Shown here: one piece after another, positions 7,723 through 16,158 of the stretch
How positions within the stretch are numbered: position 1 is the stretch's first letter
Layout: each line of letters opens with the position of its first letter
DNA from: Bacillota bacterium
Lineage (GTDB): Bacteria > Sysuimicrobiota > Sysuimicrobiia > Sysuimicrobiales > Segetimicrobiaceae
Direction of reading: 5' to 3'
Assembly: GCA_021324255.1 (NCBI GenBank)
Contig: JAJPJL010000076.1
Coordinates: forward strand, 1-51,529
Length of the DNA stretch: 51,529 nucleotides
The notes under the pieces: model-generated
Seen by the model: the letters and a program-made list of their open reading frames with translations, nothing else
Told to the model about the DNA's origin: nothing
The model's database searches: none
Translations under genes and position numbers: made by a program

Positions 7723-8640
7723 CTACGGCGCGGTGAGGTCCTGCTGGGCGCGCGTCCAGTACAGCGGGTTGACGGGCACGCCGTTCACGTACAATCCCCA
7801 ATGCAGGCCCGGACCCGTGACGAGCCCCGTGGCGCCGATACGCCCCACAACGGTGCCGCGGTCCACGCGGCTCCCCTCGGCGACGGCCAACGCGGACAAG
7901 TGCAGGTATTCGCTCAGCACGCCCTGTCCGTGGTCCACGACGACCGTGTTGCCGCCGAGCGGGAGCGCCCGCGCCAGCGCGACCACGCCGGCGTTGGCCG
8001 ACGTCACCGGGGCGCCCGCCGGCGCGGCAAAATCCACGCCCATGTGCCACCACTCCCGGCGGCCGTTGTACCAGCCTTGTTCGCCGTAGGGCGAGTCGAT
8101 CGGCGCGCCGGACGGCAGCGCAAAGACGCCGTGCCACCACGCGACGGGGGTGCGGCGGCCGAGCACCGGGACGAGCGCCCGGCGCTCGGTCTCGAGGTTT
8201 TGGGGGGTGATCAAACCAAACGTCGACGGCGGCAGCACGAGCCGCCGCACGCCGAAATGCGCCGCGCGGAGGCGGATCGTCCGCGTGGCGCGGTGCACGA
8301 CCCCGTTCGCCTCGCGCAGCACGAGACCGATCCGGTGCGGCCCCGCGGCGACGTCCGGATCCGTCCCGATGAGCGCACGCCGCGCCGTCCCGGCCCGGAA
8401 CGTCTCGACCGGGTTCCCGTCAAACGTCACCGCCGCCGCTCCGCCCGGCACGGTCGGGATCATGACGACGATGGTGTCCCCTTGGACCGGCGCGTCGGGG
8501 AGCACGCGCACCGCCTCCGGCGCCGGTGCAGCGCCACCGGGCCCCCGCCCCGCCGCCGAGCCGGCCGCCGGCGTCCCAAGCGATGCGGTGCCGAGGGCCG
8601 CGCAAATACACCCGAGCGCGCCCGCGATCCGCGCCCGCAT
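7723..8640 (-). CDS. Secreted M23 (LytM-fold) metallopeptidase, variant active site
   Basis: 305 residues. The start ATG (MRARIAGALGCICAALG) was chosen because it gives a signal peptide and has GGGAGGG upstream; the open frame runs 30 codons further with no such features. After an alanine/proline-rich linker and an immunoglobulin-like region, the C-terminal M23 domain has the first zinc site in WWHMGVDFAAPAG (HxxxD). The second motif reads VTGPGLHWGLYVNGVPVNP, where family members usually have HLH. The zinc-binding second His is kept but the first, general-base His is Gly. The likely role is cell-wall endopeptidase or a binding-only regulator. It converges on the ThDP gene. Confidence 0.9.
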   Translation of the reverse strand: MRARIAGALGCICAALGTASLGTPAAGSAAGRGPGGAAPAPEAVRVLPDAPVQGDTIVVMIPTVPGGAAAVTFDGNPVETFRAGTARRALIGTDPDVAAGPHRIGLVLREANGVVHRATRTIRLRAAHFGVRRLVLPPSTFGLITPQNLETERRALVPVLGRRTPVAWWHGVFALPSGAPIDSPYGEQGWYNGRREWWHMGVDFAAPAGAPVTSANAGVVALARALPLGGNTVVVDHGQGVLSEYLHLSALAVAEGSRVDRGTVVGRIGATGLVTGPGLHWGLYVNGVPVNPLYWTRAQQDLTAP

Positions 8641-8704
8641 CGCCCGGGTCCCTCCCGGGCGATTGGGGGTGCGCTCGGATTGCCACATCGCAGCGCCTGG
8701 TTCG

Positions 8705-9133
8705 CTACGGCAGCGCGGTGAGCCCTTCAATGCGGGCGGCCCGCGCCAGCCGAGGGTCGACGACCACCATCTCCCCGGCCTCCGGCAGCTTCATCCAGCT
8801 GAGCGCCGCCGCGAGCTGCAGCGCCTCAGGTGTCCGGAGCGCGTGCGACCGGACGAGCCTGCCCGCGATGGCGCGCACTTCGTCGCTCGGTTGAATCTCC
8901 ACCCACGTGCGCTCCAGCTCGCGCAGCAGGTCGCGGGCGGCATCCGCGCGCCCGTCGCCGCGATCCGGCCCCGTCGCGGCGGGGACCAGGCGAGCTAAGG
9001 CCGACCCGCACTCGAGCGCTGTTCCCCACCACACGACGATCCCGGGATCGGACCGGCACAGCACGCGGAGCGGCACGGTCTCGGCGGTGATCACGCACAG
9101 GGGGATGATCGCCGAGGCGTCCCAGAATCTCAC
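8705..9133 (-). CDS. PIN-domain RNase toxin (VapC-like)
   Basis: 142 residues, GTG start overlapping the antitoxin stop by four bases. The PIN fold acidic residues are visible: FWDASAIIPL (first Asp), ALECGSALARL (Glu), RTPEALQLAAAL (Glu where Asp is more common) and VVVDPRLARAA (last Asp). VapC toxins cleave tRNA, rRNA or mRNA when freed from the antitoxin. The gene order antitoxin then toxin in one coupled operon is the normal VapBC arrangement. Confidence 0.88.
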   Translation of the reverse strand: MRFWDASAIIPLCVITAETVPLRVLCRSDPGIVVWWGTALECGSALARLVPAATGPDRGDGRADAARDLLRELERTWVEIQPSDEVRAIAGRLVRSHALRTPEALQLAAALSWMKLPEAGEMVVVDPRLARAARIEGLTALP

Positions 9134-9420
9134 CGGCTGTCCCGCCTCGCCGTGAGGAGCGCCCCAAGGGCCCGACCGCCCGCGTCGCGAGGCCGCCGGC
9201 GCCGCCAGAAGTCAGCGGGCAGCCTCCGCGCCGGCAACCGCACCAGGCCCTGTCGCGCCATCATCGCGAGGCGCGCCTCGAGGCGCCGCGTGGCGGCAAT
9301 CGGCACCAGCCGCGCCACCGGCTTGCCGTGATCCGTCACCAGGACCTCTTCGCCGGCGCCGGCGGCCTCGACGTACTTGCTGAGCTGTGCCCGGAGCGCC
9401 GCAATCGAGACGCGCGTCAT
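9130..9420 (-). CDS. Antitoxin of the PIN toxin (Phd/YefM-like)
   Basis: 96 residues from the ATG at MTRVSIAALRAQLSKYVEAA, which has GGAAGGGAG upstream. The N-terminus (helix, AGEEVLVTDHGKPVARLVPI) is the classical Phd/YefM dimerising, DNA-binding half. The C-terminal half, rich in Arg and Pro, would wrap the PIN toxin. It should bind its own promoter; a pair of 16-base direct repeats lies just upstream. Confidence 0.88.
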   Translation of the reverse strand: MTRVSIAALRAQLSKYVEAAGAGEEVLVTDHGKPVARLVPIAATRRLEARLAMMARQGLVRLPARRLPADFWRRRRPRDAGGRALGALLTARRDSR

Positions 9421-9449
9421 GCCGTCTCCCTTCCGCCGCACCTGATCCG

Positions 9450-9483
9450 TTGGTTCATGACTATTGGTTGGTTCATGACTATT
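9450..9483. repeat. Tandem 16-base direct repeat, probable antitoxin operator
   Basis: TTGGTTCATGACTATT occurs twice, at 9450-9465 and 9468-9483, with a period of 18 bases. It lies 30-63 bases upstream of the antitoxin start codon, in a stretch much richer in A and T than its surroundings. Phd/YefM antitoxins bind repeated sites at this position, so autoregulation is the natural reading. This is inferred from position, not from a known consensus. Confidence 0.65.
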
Positions 9484-9495
9484 ATGTACAATTTC

Positions 9496-9524
9496 AAAAT
9501 ACCTCTATAGTCACTTTGAGTCAA
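9496..9524 (-). promoter_or_regulatory. Candidate promoter of the PIN toxin-antitoxin operon
   Basis: On the minus strand TTGACT (9524-9519) and TATTTT (9501-9496) are separated by exactly 17 bases, a good sigma-70-type spacing. Transcription would begin near 9489, so the direct repeats at 9450-9483 would cover the initially transcribed region. Confidence 0.5.
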
Positions 9525-9809
9525 GTCCATAGTGGGGCTCGCAAGTCCGTGGGGGCTCGCCGTGCTCGGGAGCAGCGATCTCGGCCCGCCGAGCCGCCAC
9601 CGGCACGCGGCGCCGCTCCGGCACCGGCGCGGCCGGCCCACGATCGGCAAGGGACGACCCTGATCGAGCGGCGCCGGGGGGACATGGTGCACCCCGGCAT
9701 CGACGGGACCGGCTTCCGGGATCATCCCGGTTCGCTCCGGCGTCGCCGGGATCGGCTCCGGGCGGCTGCCGGTGCCGGACGCAACGTGGACGTCACAGGA
9801 AGGAAAACT
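9525..9809. other. Intergenic stretch without a recognisable gene
   Basis: About 285 bases between the toxin-antitoxin promoter and a short reading frame. It is GC-rich, with several small inverted repeats, but I see no conserved protein, tRNA or T-tailed terminator. Confidence 0.5.
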
Positions 9810-9905
9810 ATGTCACCTACGAGGCGGGATTTCGCGGCCCGCGTCGAAGTCGATGCCCGAGGCTTGACCCGCCGCCCTATCATCATCTCGGACCCGTCGG
9901 TGTAG
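9810..9905 (+). CDS. Possible 31-residue small protein
   Basis: A short frame, MSPTRRDFAARVEVDARGL and on to ISDPSV, preceded by AGGAAGGA at good spacing to its ATG. The strong ribosome-binding-like sequence is the only support; there is no recognised family. It could equally be chance. Confidence 0.3.
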   Translation: MSPTRRDFAARVEVDARGLTRRPIIISDPSV

Positions 9906-9960
9906 AGCGCCGCGTCTGTCGTTGCGGCGGGCAGACTAACACGACACGGAGGGAGCGCCG

Positions 9961-10500
9961 ATGGAGTACGTGCTCGTCTATGATGCGCTGACGCAGGGCC
10001 GCCGCCGGCTCTTCGATTGGGTGCGCCCGCTGAGCCAGGAACAGTACACGCAGCCGTTTTCGTTCGGGATGGGCTCGTTGCGCGCAACACTGCTCGAGAT
10101 CGCAAAGGTGGAGTTGCTCTACGCGAAACGGCTCCGGGGCGAGGCCACGCCGCCGCCGCCGATTCCCGAAACGTTCCCGATCAGCGCCACCAACCAGCCC
10201 ACGTTCACCGATCTCGAGCGCGCGTGGACGGCGCAGGCGGCGGAGACCCGCTCCACGCTGGCCGGGATCACCGACTGGAACACGAGCGTCACCCGCCGCC
10301 TCGAGCAGGACGACAAGGTGGTCGCGCTCACTGTGACCAAGGCGCAGATCGCCACCCAGCTGCTGCTGCACGAGGTGCACCACCGCGCCCAGGCGATGGC
10401 GATGCTCCGGCAGCTCGGGGTGCCGGCGCAGAACCTGGACTACATCGGCTTCGTCGTCCGGCGTGAGGAGTTTCCGAAGGACAAGACCGCCAGCGCCTAG
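9961..10500 (+). CDS. DinB-fold (YfiT-type) four-helix protein
   Basis: 179 residues, unrelated to DNA polymerase IV despite the family name. The third helix carries LLLHEVHHRAQAMAMLRQLG, the HxxHH-type metal-binding signature, followed by a conserved acidic position near the C-terminus (LDYIGFV). The first metal ligand, normally a His in helix 2 within a LLxHxxxVE pattern, appears to be absent (LRATLLEIAKVELLY). DinB-superfamily members include thiol S-transferases and damage-induced proteins; the activity here is unknown. ATG with GGAGGGAG upstream. Confidence 0.85.
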   Translation: MEYVLVYDALTQGRRRLFDWVRPLSQEQYTQPFSFGMGSLRATLLEIAKVELLYAKRLRGEATPPPPIPETFPISATNQPTFTDLERAWTAQAAETRSTLAGITDWNTSVTRRLEQDDKVVALTVTKAQIATQLLLHEVHHRAQAMAMLRQLGVPAQNLDYIGFVVRREEFPKDKTASA

Positions 10501-10680
10501 TGGCGCGAGCCGGAAACGTGTGACACAGCACTATGCTGGTCTGGCGGATGCGCAAGGGTCTCGAGAGGTTAGTCCGCGTGTCACTCATCAATGACTCAGT
10601 CCACTAGTGGTCGGCGCCGCCGTCGCTCGGCGCAGGCCGGGCCGGTCGGCCGCGCCGCAGGCTGCCCGCGCGGGCCTCGC

Positions 10681-11562
10681 TCACGACTGGAGGTCGGGGC
10701 TCAGCCTGTCGCGCAGCCAGTCTCCAACCAGGTTGAACCCCATGACCGTCAGCATGATCGCCATCCCGGGAAACGTCGAGTCCCACCACGCCGTCTGGAT
10801 GTAGTTGCGGGCGTCGGCCAGCATTCCGCCCCATGACGGCACGGCCGGATCCACCCCGAGTCCGAGAAACGTGAGCGCGGCTTCGAGCAGGATGTTGTTG
10901 GCGATGCTGAGCGTGGCCAGGACCATCACCGCCCCGAGCGCGTTGGGCAGCACGTGCCGCCAGATGATGCGCGCGTCGCGCACGCCGAGCGCCCGCGCCG
11001 CCTGGATGTAGTCCGCCTCCTTGACCGCGATCGCCTCGCTGCGCACCAACCGCGCGTACGACGCCCACTGGGTGACCGCGAGCACAAACACGATGCGCCC
11101 GAGCCCGGGGCCCAGCACCGCGATCACGACGAGCGCAAAGAGGATAAAGGGAAAGCTGAGCTGCAGGTCGGCGACCCGCATCATCGCCTCGTCCCACCAG
11201 CCGCCGTAGTACCCCGCGGCGAGGCCGAGCGCCGTGCCCGCCACGCTGCTGAGCGCCACGGAGACGAGGCCCACCGTGAGCGAGATCCGGGCGCCGTAGA
11301 TGATGCGGCTCAAGATGTCGCGGCCGATCGCGTCGGTGCCGAGCACGTACGGGGAGCCCCCGGCGAACCAGGCCGGCGGCGTCAATCGCGCACGCAGGTC
11401 CGCAGCTTCGGGGTTGCGCGGCGCCAGCACCGGCGCGGCGACCGCGGCCGCGAGCGACAGCCCGACGAGCCCGAGCCCCAGCGCCAGCGTGAGGCGCAGG
11501 CCGATCGGCGCGCCCCGGCGCACCGGCGCCGGCAGCGCGACCGCCGGCGGCGTCGCCTGCAT
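10681..11562 (-). CDS. Peptide-type ABC transporter permease (DppC-like)
   Basis: 293 residues; last gene of a three-gene importer operon. Contains the signature YVLGTDAIGRDILSRIIYGA and the EAA loop ARALGVRDARIIWRHVLPN, ending RDRLSPDLQS. The start ATG shares an ATGA overlap with the stop of the DppB-like gene. About six membrane helices are predicted from hydrophobic stretches. No ATPase genes follow, so energising subunits must come from another locus or a shared pair. Confidence 0.93.
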   Translation of the reverse strand: MQATPPAVALPAPVRRGAPIGLRLTLALGLGLVGLSLAAAVAAPVLAPRNPEAADLRARLTPPAWFAGGSPYVLGTDAIGRDILSRIIYGARISLTVGLVSVALSSVAGTALGLAAGYYGGWWDEAMMRVADLQLSFPFILFALVVIAVLGPGLGRIVFVLAVTQWASYARLVRSEAIAVKEADYIQAARALGVRDARIIWRHVLPNALGAVMVLATLSIANNILLEAALTFLGLGVDPAVPSWGGMLADARNYIQTAWWDSTFPGMAIMLTVMGFNLVGDWLRDRLSPDLQS

Positions 11563-12485
11563 CAGCCGACCCGAACCCGCGGGTTGAGCAAGCCGTAGCT
11601 GAGGTCCACCAGCAGGTTGACCGCCACGACCCCGAGCGCGAGCACCACCACCACGCCCTGGACGACCGGGTAATCCCGGTAGCTGACGGCTTCCAGCGCC
11701 AGCTGCCCGAGCCCCGGCCAGGCAAAGACGTTCTCGAGAATGACCACGCCGCCGAGCAGCCCGCCGAACTGCAGGCCGATGAACGTGACGACCGGGAGGA
11801 GCGCGTTCCGGAGCCCGTGGCGTACGATGACGAGGCGCTCCGGCATGCCCTTCGCGCGGGCCGTACGGATGTAGGGCTGGCCGAGGGTGTCCAGCAGGCT
11901 GGCACGCACGAGGCGCACGAGGGTGCTCGCCAGGATGACGCCAAGCGTGAGGCACGGCAGCACGAGCGACGCCGGGCCGCTGTACCCGGACGGCGGGAAC
12001 CAGCGCACCCGCACGGCGAAGATCAGAATCAGCATGATCGCGAGCCAGAAGTTCGGGAACGACAACCCGAGCAGGCTCCCCACGCGGATCAGAAAGTCGG
12101 CCAGCGCGTCGCGGTGCATCGCCGCGTACGTGCCGAGCGGGAACGCCACGGCGAGCGCCACGGCCATACCGCCCACCGCAAGCGCCAGCGTCGCGCCCGC
12201 GCGCGCGGCGATCAGCGCGGACACCGGCTCGCCGCTCCGAAACGACGTGCCCAGGTCGCCGCGCAGCGCGGCGCCGGCGAACGCCGCGTACTGCACGAGG
12301 AACGGCCGGTCCGTGCCCAACGCTTGATGCATGCGCTGCACGTCCTGGACGCTCGGCGCCCCCGCGCCCTCGAACATGGCCACCGCGGGGTCGCCGGTCA
12401 GCCGGATCCCGAACGCCACGAACAGCGAAATCGCCGCCAGGACGGCGGCGGCCCCGCCGGCCCTGGCGGCGACAAACCGGGTCAC
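11562..12485 (-). CDS. Peptide-type ABC transporter permease (DppB-like)
   Basis: 307 residues from a GTG seven bases after the binding-protein stop. Typical features: the first membrane helix followed by RLTGDPAVAMF, the loop VQRMHQALGTDRPFLVQYAA, the EAA loop RTARAKGMPERLVIVRHGLR, and the C-terminus LSYGLLNPRVRVG. It forms the heterodimeric channel with the overlapping DppC-like subunit. Confidence 0.93.
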   Translation of the reverse strand: MTRFVAARAGGAAAVLAAISLFVAFGIRLTGDPAVAMFEGAGAPSVQDVQRMHQALGTDRPFLVQYAAFAGAALRGDLGTSFRSGEPVSALIAARAGATLALAVGGMAVALAVAFPLGTYAAMHRDALADFLIRVGSLLGLSFPNFWLAIMLILIFAVRVRWFPPSGYSGPASLVLPCLTLGVILASTLVRLVRASLLDTLGQPYIRTARAKGMPERLVIVRHGLRNALLPVVTFIGLQFGGLLGGVVILENVFAWPGLGQLALEAVSYRDYPVVQGVVVVLALGVVAVNLLVDLSYGLLNPRVRVG

Positions 12486-12492
12486 CGGGCGG

Positions 12493-14049
12493 CTACTTCA
12501 CCGAGACGGCGAGTAACCGCACGCGGTCATCCGGCGGCGCCGTGAATCCCTGCACCCGCTTGTTGACGCCCCACAAGTTGACCTGCTGCCACAACGGGAA
12601 GTCGATGGCGAGATCGTAGAGCCGGCGATCGAGCTGCATGAACGCGGCGAGCCGCGCCCGTTGCACGTTCGTGCTCCGCTCGGCGACGAGGTACTTCTCC
12701 ACGTCCGCGTCGCTGAAGACCGGGTTCCAGTATTCGCCCTTGTGGTAGAGGAGGTAGGCCGTATTGTCGAAATCGAGCGTCCACCCGCCCCACCCGAACT
12801 CGTAGAGCTGGCCGGTCTTGGCGTGCGGCACGGTGTCGCTGAAATACGTCACCTGCTCCACCGGCTGCAGCGTCAGCCTGAGGCCCACGGCCTGCAGGTA
12901 GCTCACCATCGCCTGCGCCGCCTCACGGAAGTCGGCGTTGTTGCTGGGGAAGCTCAGCGTCACCTCGGTGCCGGACTTGACCCCGGCCTCCGCGAGGAGC
13001 TGCTTGGCCTGTCCGGGGTCGTACGGGTACGGCTTGAGCGACGGGTCGTTGCCGAAGGACAGGGGGCTCTGGAACGTCGACACGCGGTGCCCGTAGCCGG
13101 CGAGGATCGACTGGATGATCGCCTGCACGTCGATCGCGCTGATCACCGCCTTGCGGAAGCGCACGTCCCCCGCCGGCGCCTTGGACGGGTCGAACCGGAT
13201 CTCGGTGACGGTCGGACTGCCCACCGGCATCAGCGTGAGGTTGGCGTCGTTTTTCACGACGTTGGCCTGTGACACGGGCACCGCCTGCGCGATGTCGGCA
13301 CGGCCGGCCTGCAGCTCGGCGACCCGCGTCGCCGCCTCCGGGACGAACCGGTACGTGACGACCGAGAGCTTGGGCGCGCCCGCCCAGTAGCTCGGGTTGG
13401 CGGCGAGCGTCAGATGGTCGTCCTTTCGGTACTCCACGAACTTGAACGGACCGGTCCCGACCGGGTTTGCGCCGAAGTACGCGCTGCCGTGTTCCTGCAC
13501 GTACTTGGGCGGCACGATCATCGCGCCGTACCCGGCGAGCTTGGTGATAATCACCGGGTCCTCTTCCTTCATCACGAAGTTCACGGTGTACGGGTCGACC
13601 ACCTGAACGTGGTCGATCGACTTGTAGTTGCCCTGCTGCGGTCCTTTCGCCCCCTCCGGCCCGAGGAGCCGATCGAACGTGAACTTGACGGCGTCGGCAT
13701 TGAACGGCTCGCCGTCGTGAAACGTCACACCCCGCCTCAGCTTGAACTGCAGCACGTTGGCGCCGACCCATTTCCAACTCGTCGCCAGGCCCGGCCGGAT
13801 CTTGAGGTCGGGCCCGCGATCCACGAGCGCGTCGAAGATGTTGCTCCCCACCATGCCCCAGGAGAGCAAAAACGTCGCGATCGGGTCCCAGTTTTGCGGG
13901 TCTTGGGCCTGCACGATGATGAGGGAATGCCCGCGGCTCTGGGCCGCGGATTGCGCACGCGCGGACCCGCCCCACGCAAGCGTGCCGAGCGCCGCGCAGA
14001 GCGCGAGAACAACCCCGGTGCGGATGCACCGTCCTTGCCGCCACGCCAT
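12493..14049 (-). CDS. Extracellular solute-binding protein, family 5 (peptide/nickel)
   Basis: 518 residues. The N-terminal signal peptide ends around ARAQS. SBP_bac_5 hallmarks: IRPGLATSWKWVG, FKLRRGVTFHDGEPFNADAVKFTFDRL, NPVGTGPFKFVEYRKDDHLTLAANPSYW, and VRFRKAVISAIDVQAII. This protein captures the substrate (oligopeptide or a similar ligand) outside the membrane and delivers it to the two permeases encoded just downstream. The C-terminal part retains GWGGWTLDFDNTAYLLYH, a region near the ligand pocket, but the ligand cannot be told from sequence. Confidence 0.94.
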   Translation of the reverse strand: MAWRQGRCIRTGVVLALCAALGTLAWGGSARAQSAAQSRGHSLIIVQAQDPQNWDPIATFLLSWGMVGSNIFDALVDRGPDLKIRPGLATSWKWVGANVLQFKLRRGVTFHDGEPFNADAVKFTFDRLLGPEGAKGPQQGNYKSIDHVQVVDPYTVNFVMKEEDPVIITKLAGYGAMIVPPKYVQEHGSAYFGANPVGTGPFKFVEYRKDDHLTLAANPSYWAGAPKLSVVTYRFVPEAATRVAELQAGRADIAQAVPVSQANVVKNDANLTLMPVGSPTVTEIRFDPSKAPAGDVRFRKAVISAIDVQAIIQSILAGYGHRVSTFQSPLSFGNDPSLKPYPYDPGQAKQLLAEAGVKSGTEVTLSFPSNNADFREAAQAMVSYLQAVGLRLTLQPVEQVTYFSDTVPHAKTGQLYEFGWGGWTLDFDNTAYLLYHKGEYWNPVFSDADVEKYLVAERSTNVQRARLAAFMQLDRRLYDLAIDFPLWQQVNLWGVNKRVQGFTAPPDDRVRLLAVSVK

Positions 14050-14170
14050 GTCGTCGCCTCCAGGTCCGGGCGGGTAGAGTCTATGGAGCGCCCGCGTGCA
14101 GCCCTGGTTTGACCCGAAGGAGACCGGTCCCTTCCCGGCGCCGGCGCGCGCGCGGCGGCCGGGGATGCGA

Positions 14171-14560
14171 TTATTCGATGCCGGCGGCGTCCAGCGCGAC
14201 GATCTCGCCGACGTCGCTGCGCACGTAGCACACGATGCGGACGCCGAGCACCCGGTCGTCCGTCAGGTCCGGGTCCTCGAGCGCGCCCACGCCGAGGAGC
14301 GCCATCCCATCGCCGTGCCAATCCTCCGGATTGCTCACATACCGGCACGGCTTTTCCAGCAAGGCGCCCCGATCTTTCTCCAGATCGACGACGTATTGAA
14401 ACAGCTCCGCGGTGTCGCCGTCGCGCGCGAGCGGAATGCGTTCGCCGCTCTGGAGCCGATAGGCTTCCACGGTGCGCTCGTCGCTCATCATGATGAGATC
14501 CCGCGGACCGATCTCCACGATTCTGCCGCGCCGATCGACCTCGAAAATCGTCTGGGGCAT
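14171..14560 (-). CDS. Hypothetical protein, 129 residues
   Basis: I recognise no family. The start at MPQTIFEVDRRGRIVEIGPR was preferred because GGGAG lies about eight bases upstream; an ATG 13 codons earlier is possible. The protein is acidic, without a signal peptide or membrane helix, and predicted mostly beta. It ends RIVCYVRSDVGEIVALDAAG. It follows the small protein at 14656-14844 on the same strand after about 100 bases. Confidence 0.65.
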   Translation of the reverse strand: MPQTIFEVDRRGRIVEIGPRDLIMMSDERTVEAYRLQSGERIPLARDGDTAELFQYVVDLEKDRGALLEKPCRYVSNPEDWHGDGMALLGVGALEDPDLTDDRVLGVRIVCYVRSDVGEIVALDAAGIE

Positions 14561-14655
14561 CACGTCACTCCCGTACGCGGGTGCGCCCTGTTCCCTCATC
14601 TCGTACTATCCACCGGAGCGCGAAACGGATGGCGGCGCGCCCGCGCCCCGGGCGT

Positions 14656-14844
14656 CTATTCCGCCTCGTCCCGCTCCCGCTCGTCGTGGTCATCGTCCTT
14701 GCGCTTGGTTTTCCCTTCGAGGATGACGGCCTGGGCGGTCGTGCCGACCACCTTGAAGCCGCCGCGGGCCGCCTGGCTCAACGCTTCTTCCGCGGCGCCT
14801 CGATCGTCCATCCAGATCACCTTGTACTCCCGCTTGCTTGCCAT
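14656..14844 (-). CDS. Small charged protein, 62 residues
   Basis: MASKREYKVIWMDDRGAAEE begins a compact domain, followed by a highly charged tail (KTKRKDDDHDERERDEAE). A very good ribosome-binding site (GAGGAGG) precedes the ATG. The N-terminal half, with a strand, a helix and FKVVGTTAQAVILEG, looks like a small alpha-beta fold of unknown function. It lies just downstream of tRNA-Glu on the same strand. Confidence 0.6.
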   Translation of the reverse strand: MASKREYKVIWMDDRGAAEEALSQAARGGFKVVGTTAQAVILEGKTKRKDDDHDERERDEAE

Positions 14845-14916
14845 GCCGACCTCCTCACCGCCGTCCCGGCCGGAAATGGTGGCACGCGAACGGACCGCGC
14901 GTCGGGCTACGGGGTC

Positions 14917-14992
14917 TGGTGGCCCCAGGGGAATTCGAATCCCCGTTTCGGCCTTGAGAGGGCCGCGTCCTAGGCCTCTAGACGATGGGGCC
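14917..14992 (-). tRNA. tRNA-Glu (anticodon CUC)
   Basis: 76 bases including an encoded CCA. The acceptor stem GGCCCCA pairs with TGGGGCC, the D arm is GTCTAGAGGCCTAGGA, the anticodon stem CGGCC/GGCCG encloses the loop CTCTCAA (anticodon CTC, reading GAG), and the T arm is GGGGATTCGAATCCCC. All cloverleaf stems pair fully. It is close to the Escherichia coli tRNA-Glu layout. Confidence 0.96.
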
Positions 14993-15011
14993 GCAGTGTA
15001 AGCCAAAACGC

Positions 15012-15040
15012 AGTATAACAGGCCGCGTCCGCACGGGCAA
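15012..15040 (-). promoter_or_regulatory. Promoter of tRNA-Glu
   Basis: On the minus strand TTGCCC (15040-15035), a 17-base spacer, and the extended -10 element TGTTATACT (15020-15012). Transcription would start near 15005, about 12 bases before the mature 5' end of the tRNA. Confidence 0.7.
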
Positions 15041-15120
15041 ATGACGCCCCGGCGTCGTCGTCGGCGTCGTCGGGCGACGTCGCGCCGCGCCGCAGGGTTG
15101 AGCCTCGGGCCGCCGAGCCG

Positions 15121-16158
15121 TTACTGCGCCGCGGTGGGCGCCGTTACGCCGATCTCGAAGACCTGGCCGTAGTACGCGTACCGCGGATCGGTCTGGATGA
15201 CGACCCACAGCCCGAGCCCCGGGTAGACCAGCGTGCGCAGGCCGTGCTGCGGGTCCGCCGCTACCTGGGCCGGCTTGCCCAGCGCCGCGAGCGCGTCGGC
15301 CTCCGTCGTCCCAACGTGCACCCGGTCTTGGATCGCATAGGCGGGATCGTTCACGACCCACGCTCGAAAGATGACCCCGGCCGGCGTCGCGCGGACGCCG
15401 ACACCGCTGTTGTTCGGCGGAGCGAACCACTGATACAGGACGTTCCCGTCCGCCAGCGTCTGCCTCCGCACCGGCTGACCGAGCGCGTCGATCGCGTCCT
15501 GCACGCGCATGCCGAGCCGCACGACCCCGAGCGCTTTGCCGGGCACGATGCTCTGGAGCCGCCTCGCGGGCGCGGGCGATGGAGGCGACACCCGCGGCTG
15601 GTTGCCAAGCGGCTGCGCGCGGAGCGTCTCGGGCTCGCCGGACGGCGGCGCGACCGCGGACGCCTTGAACGGAATCGTGATCGCCTGCGGCGGTGAGGGC
15701 GGCACGTCGGCGGCGGCAACCGGCGCCGATGCAGGACCTTCGGCGCGCACGTCCTGATCGCCGATCCCCACGATCAAGCCCGCCCGGTCGGGAAACGGCG
15801 TGATCTGAAACGGCTCGGCCCGAACCATCTCCACCACGACTCGGACGACGCCGGCCTGAAACTGCCCGACGCGAACCCGCGTCACCGCGTGGCCCGCGAC
15901 CGGCACCGGGCCGGGCCGCATCGCAAGCTGCGCGGGCGACACATCCAGCACGATCCAGGTCGGCCGGACGTCGCGCAGCTGATATTGCACCGGCGCCGAC
16001 GCCACAACGGCGACGCGGACGCCCTGCCCCGCCTCGCTGACCGTCACCTGGGTCACGATGGCCGGCGACGCATGCGCCGGCGCCGCGCCCCATCCGACGC
16101 CGCCGGCGAGCAGAACCCACGCCAAGACTGCCGCGATTCGACGGTGCAGCGCGCGCAT
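15121..16158 (-). CDS. Secreted AMIN-domain protein with two BamE/SmpA-like repeats
   Basis: 345 residues from the ATG with GGAGGTG six bases upstream. Signal peptide MRALHRRIAAVLAWVLLAGG, cleaved near AHA-SPA. Residues about 30-125 form an AMIN domain (IVTQVTVSEAGQGVRVAVVA, then RPTWIVLDVSPAQL), a peptidoglycan-localising module. After a proline-rich linker come two related segments, LGVVRLGMRVQDAIDALGQP and VHVGTTEADALAALGKPAQV, each resembling the start of a BamE/SmpA fold. No amidase domain is present. It probably acts as a cell-envelope adaptor. Confidence 0.78.
   Translation of the reverse strand: MRALHRRIAAVLAWVLLAGGVGWGAAPAHASPAIVTQVTVSEAGQGVRVAVVASAPVQYQLRDVRPTWIVLDVSPAQLAMRPGPVPVAGHAVTRVRVGQFQAGVVRVVVEMVRAEPFQITPFPDRAGLIVGIGDQDVRAEGPASAPVAAADVPPSPPQAITIPFKASAVAPPSGEPETLRAQPLGNQPRVSPPSPAPARRLQSIVPGKALGVVRLGMRVQDAIDALGQPVRRQTLADGNVLYQWFAPPNNSGVGVRATPAGVIFRAWVVNDPAYAIQDRVHVGTTEADALAALGKPAQVAADPQHGLRTLVYPGLGLWVVIQTDPRYAYYGQVFEIGVTAPTAAQ

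Noticed and set aside
5204-8089. Very long plus-strand frame of 961 codons
   Set aside because: Out of frame with two clearly conserved genes (RraA-fold and ThDP enzyme); low-complexity Arg/Ala/Pro composition typical of GC-rich shadows.
9961-10500. A second DNA polymerase IV because of the DinB name
   Set aside because: The DinB-fold family is a four-helix metal-binding protein, unrelated to the polymerase encoded at 897-2102.
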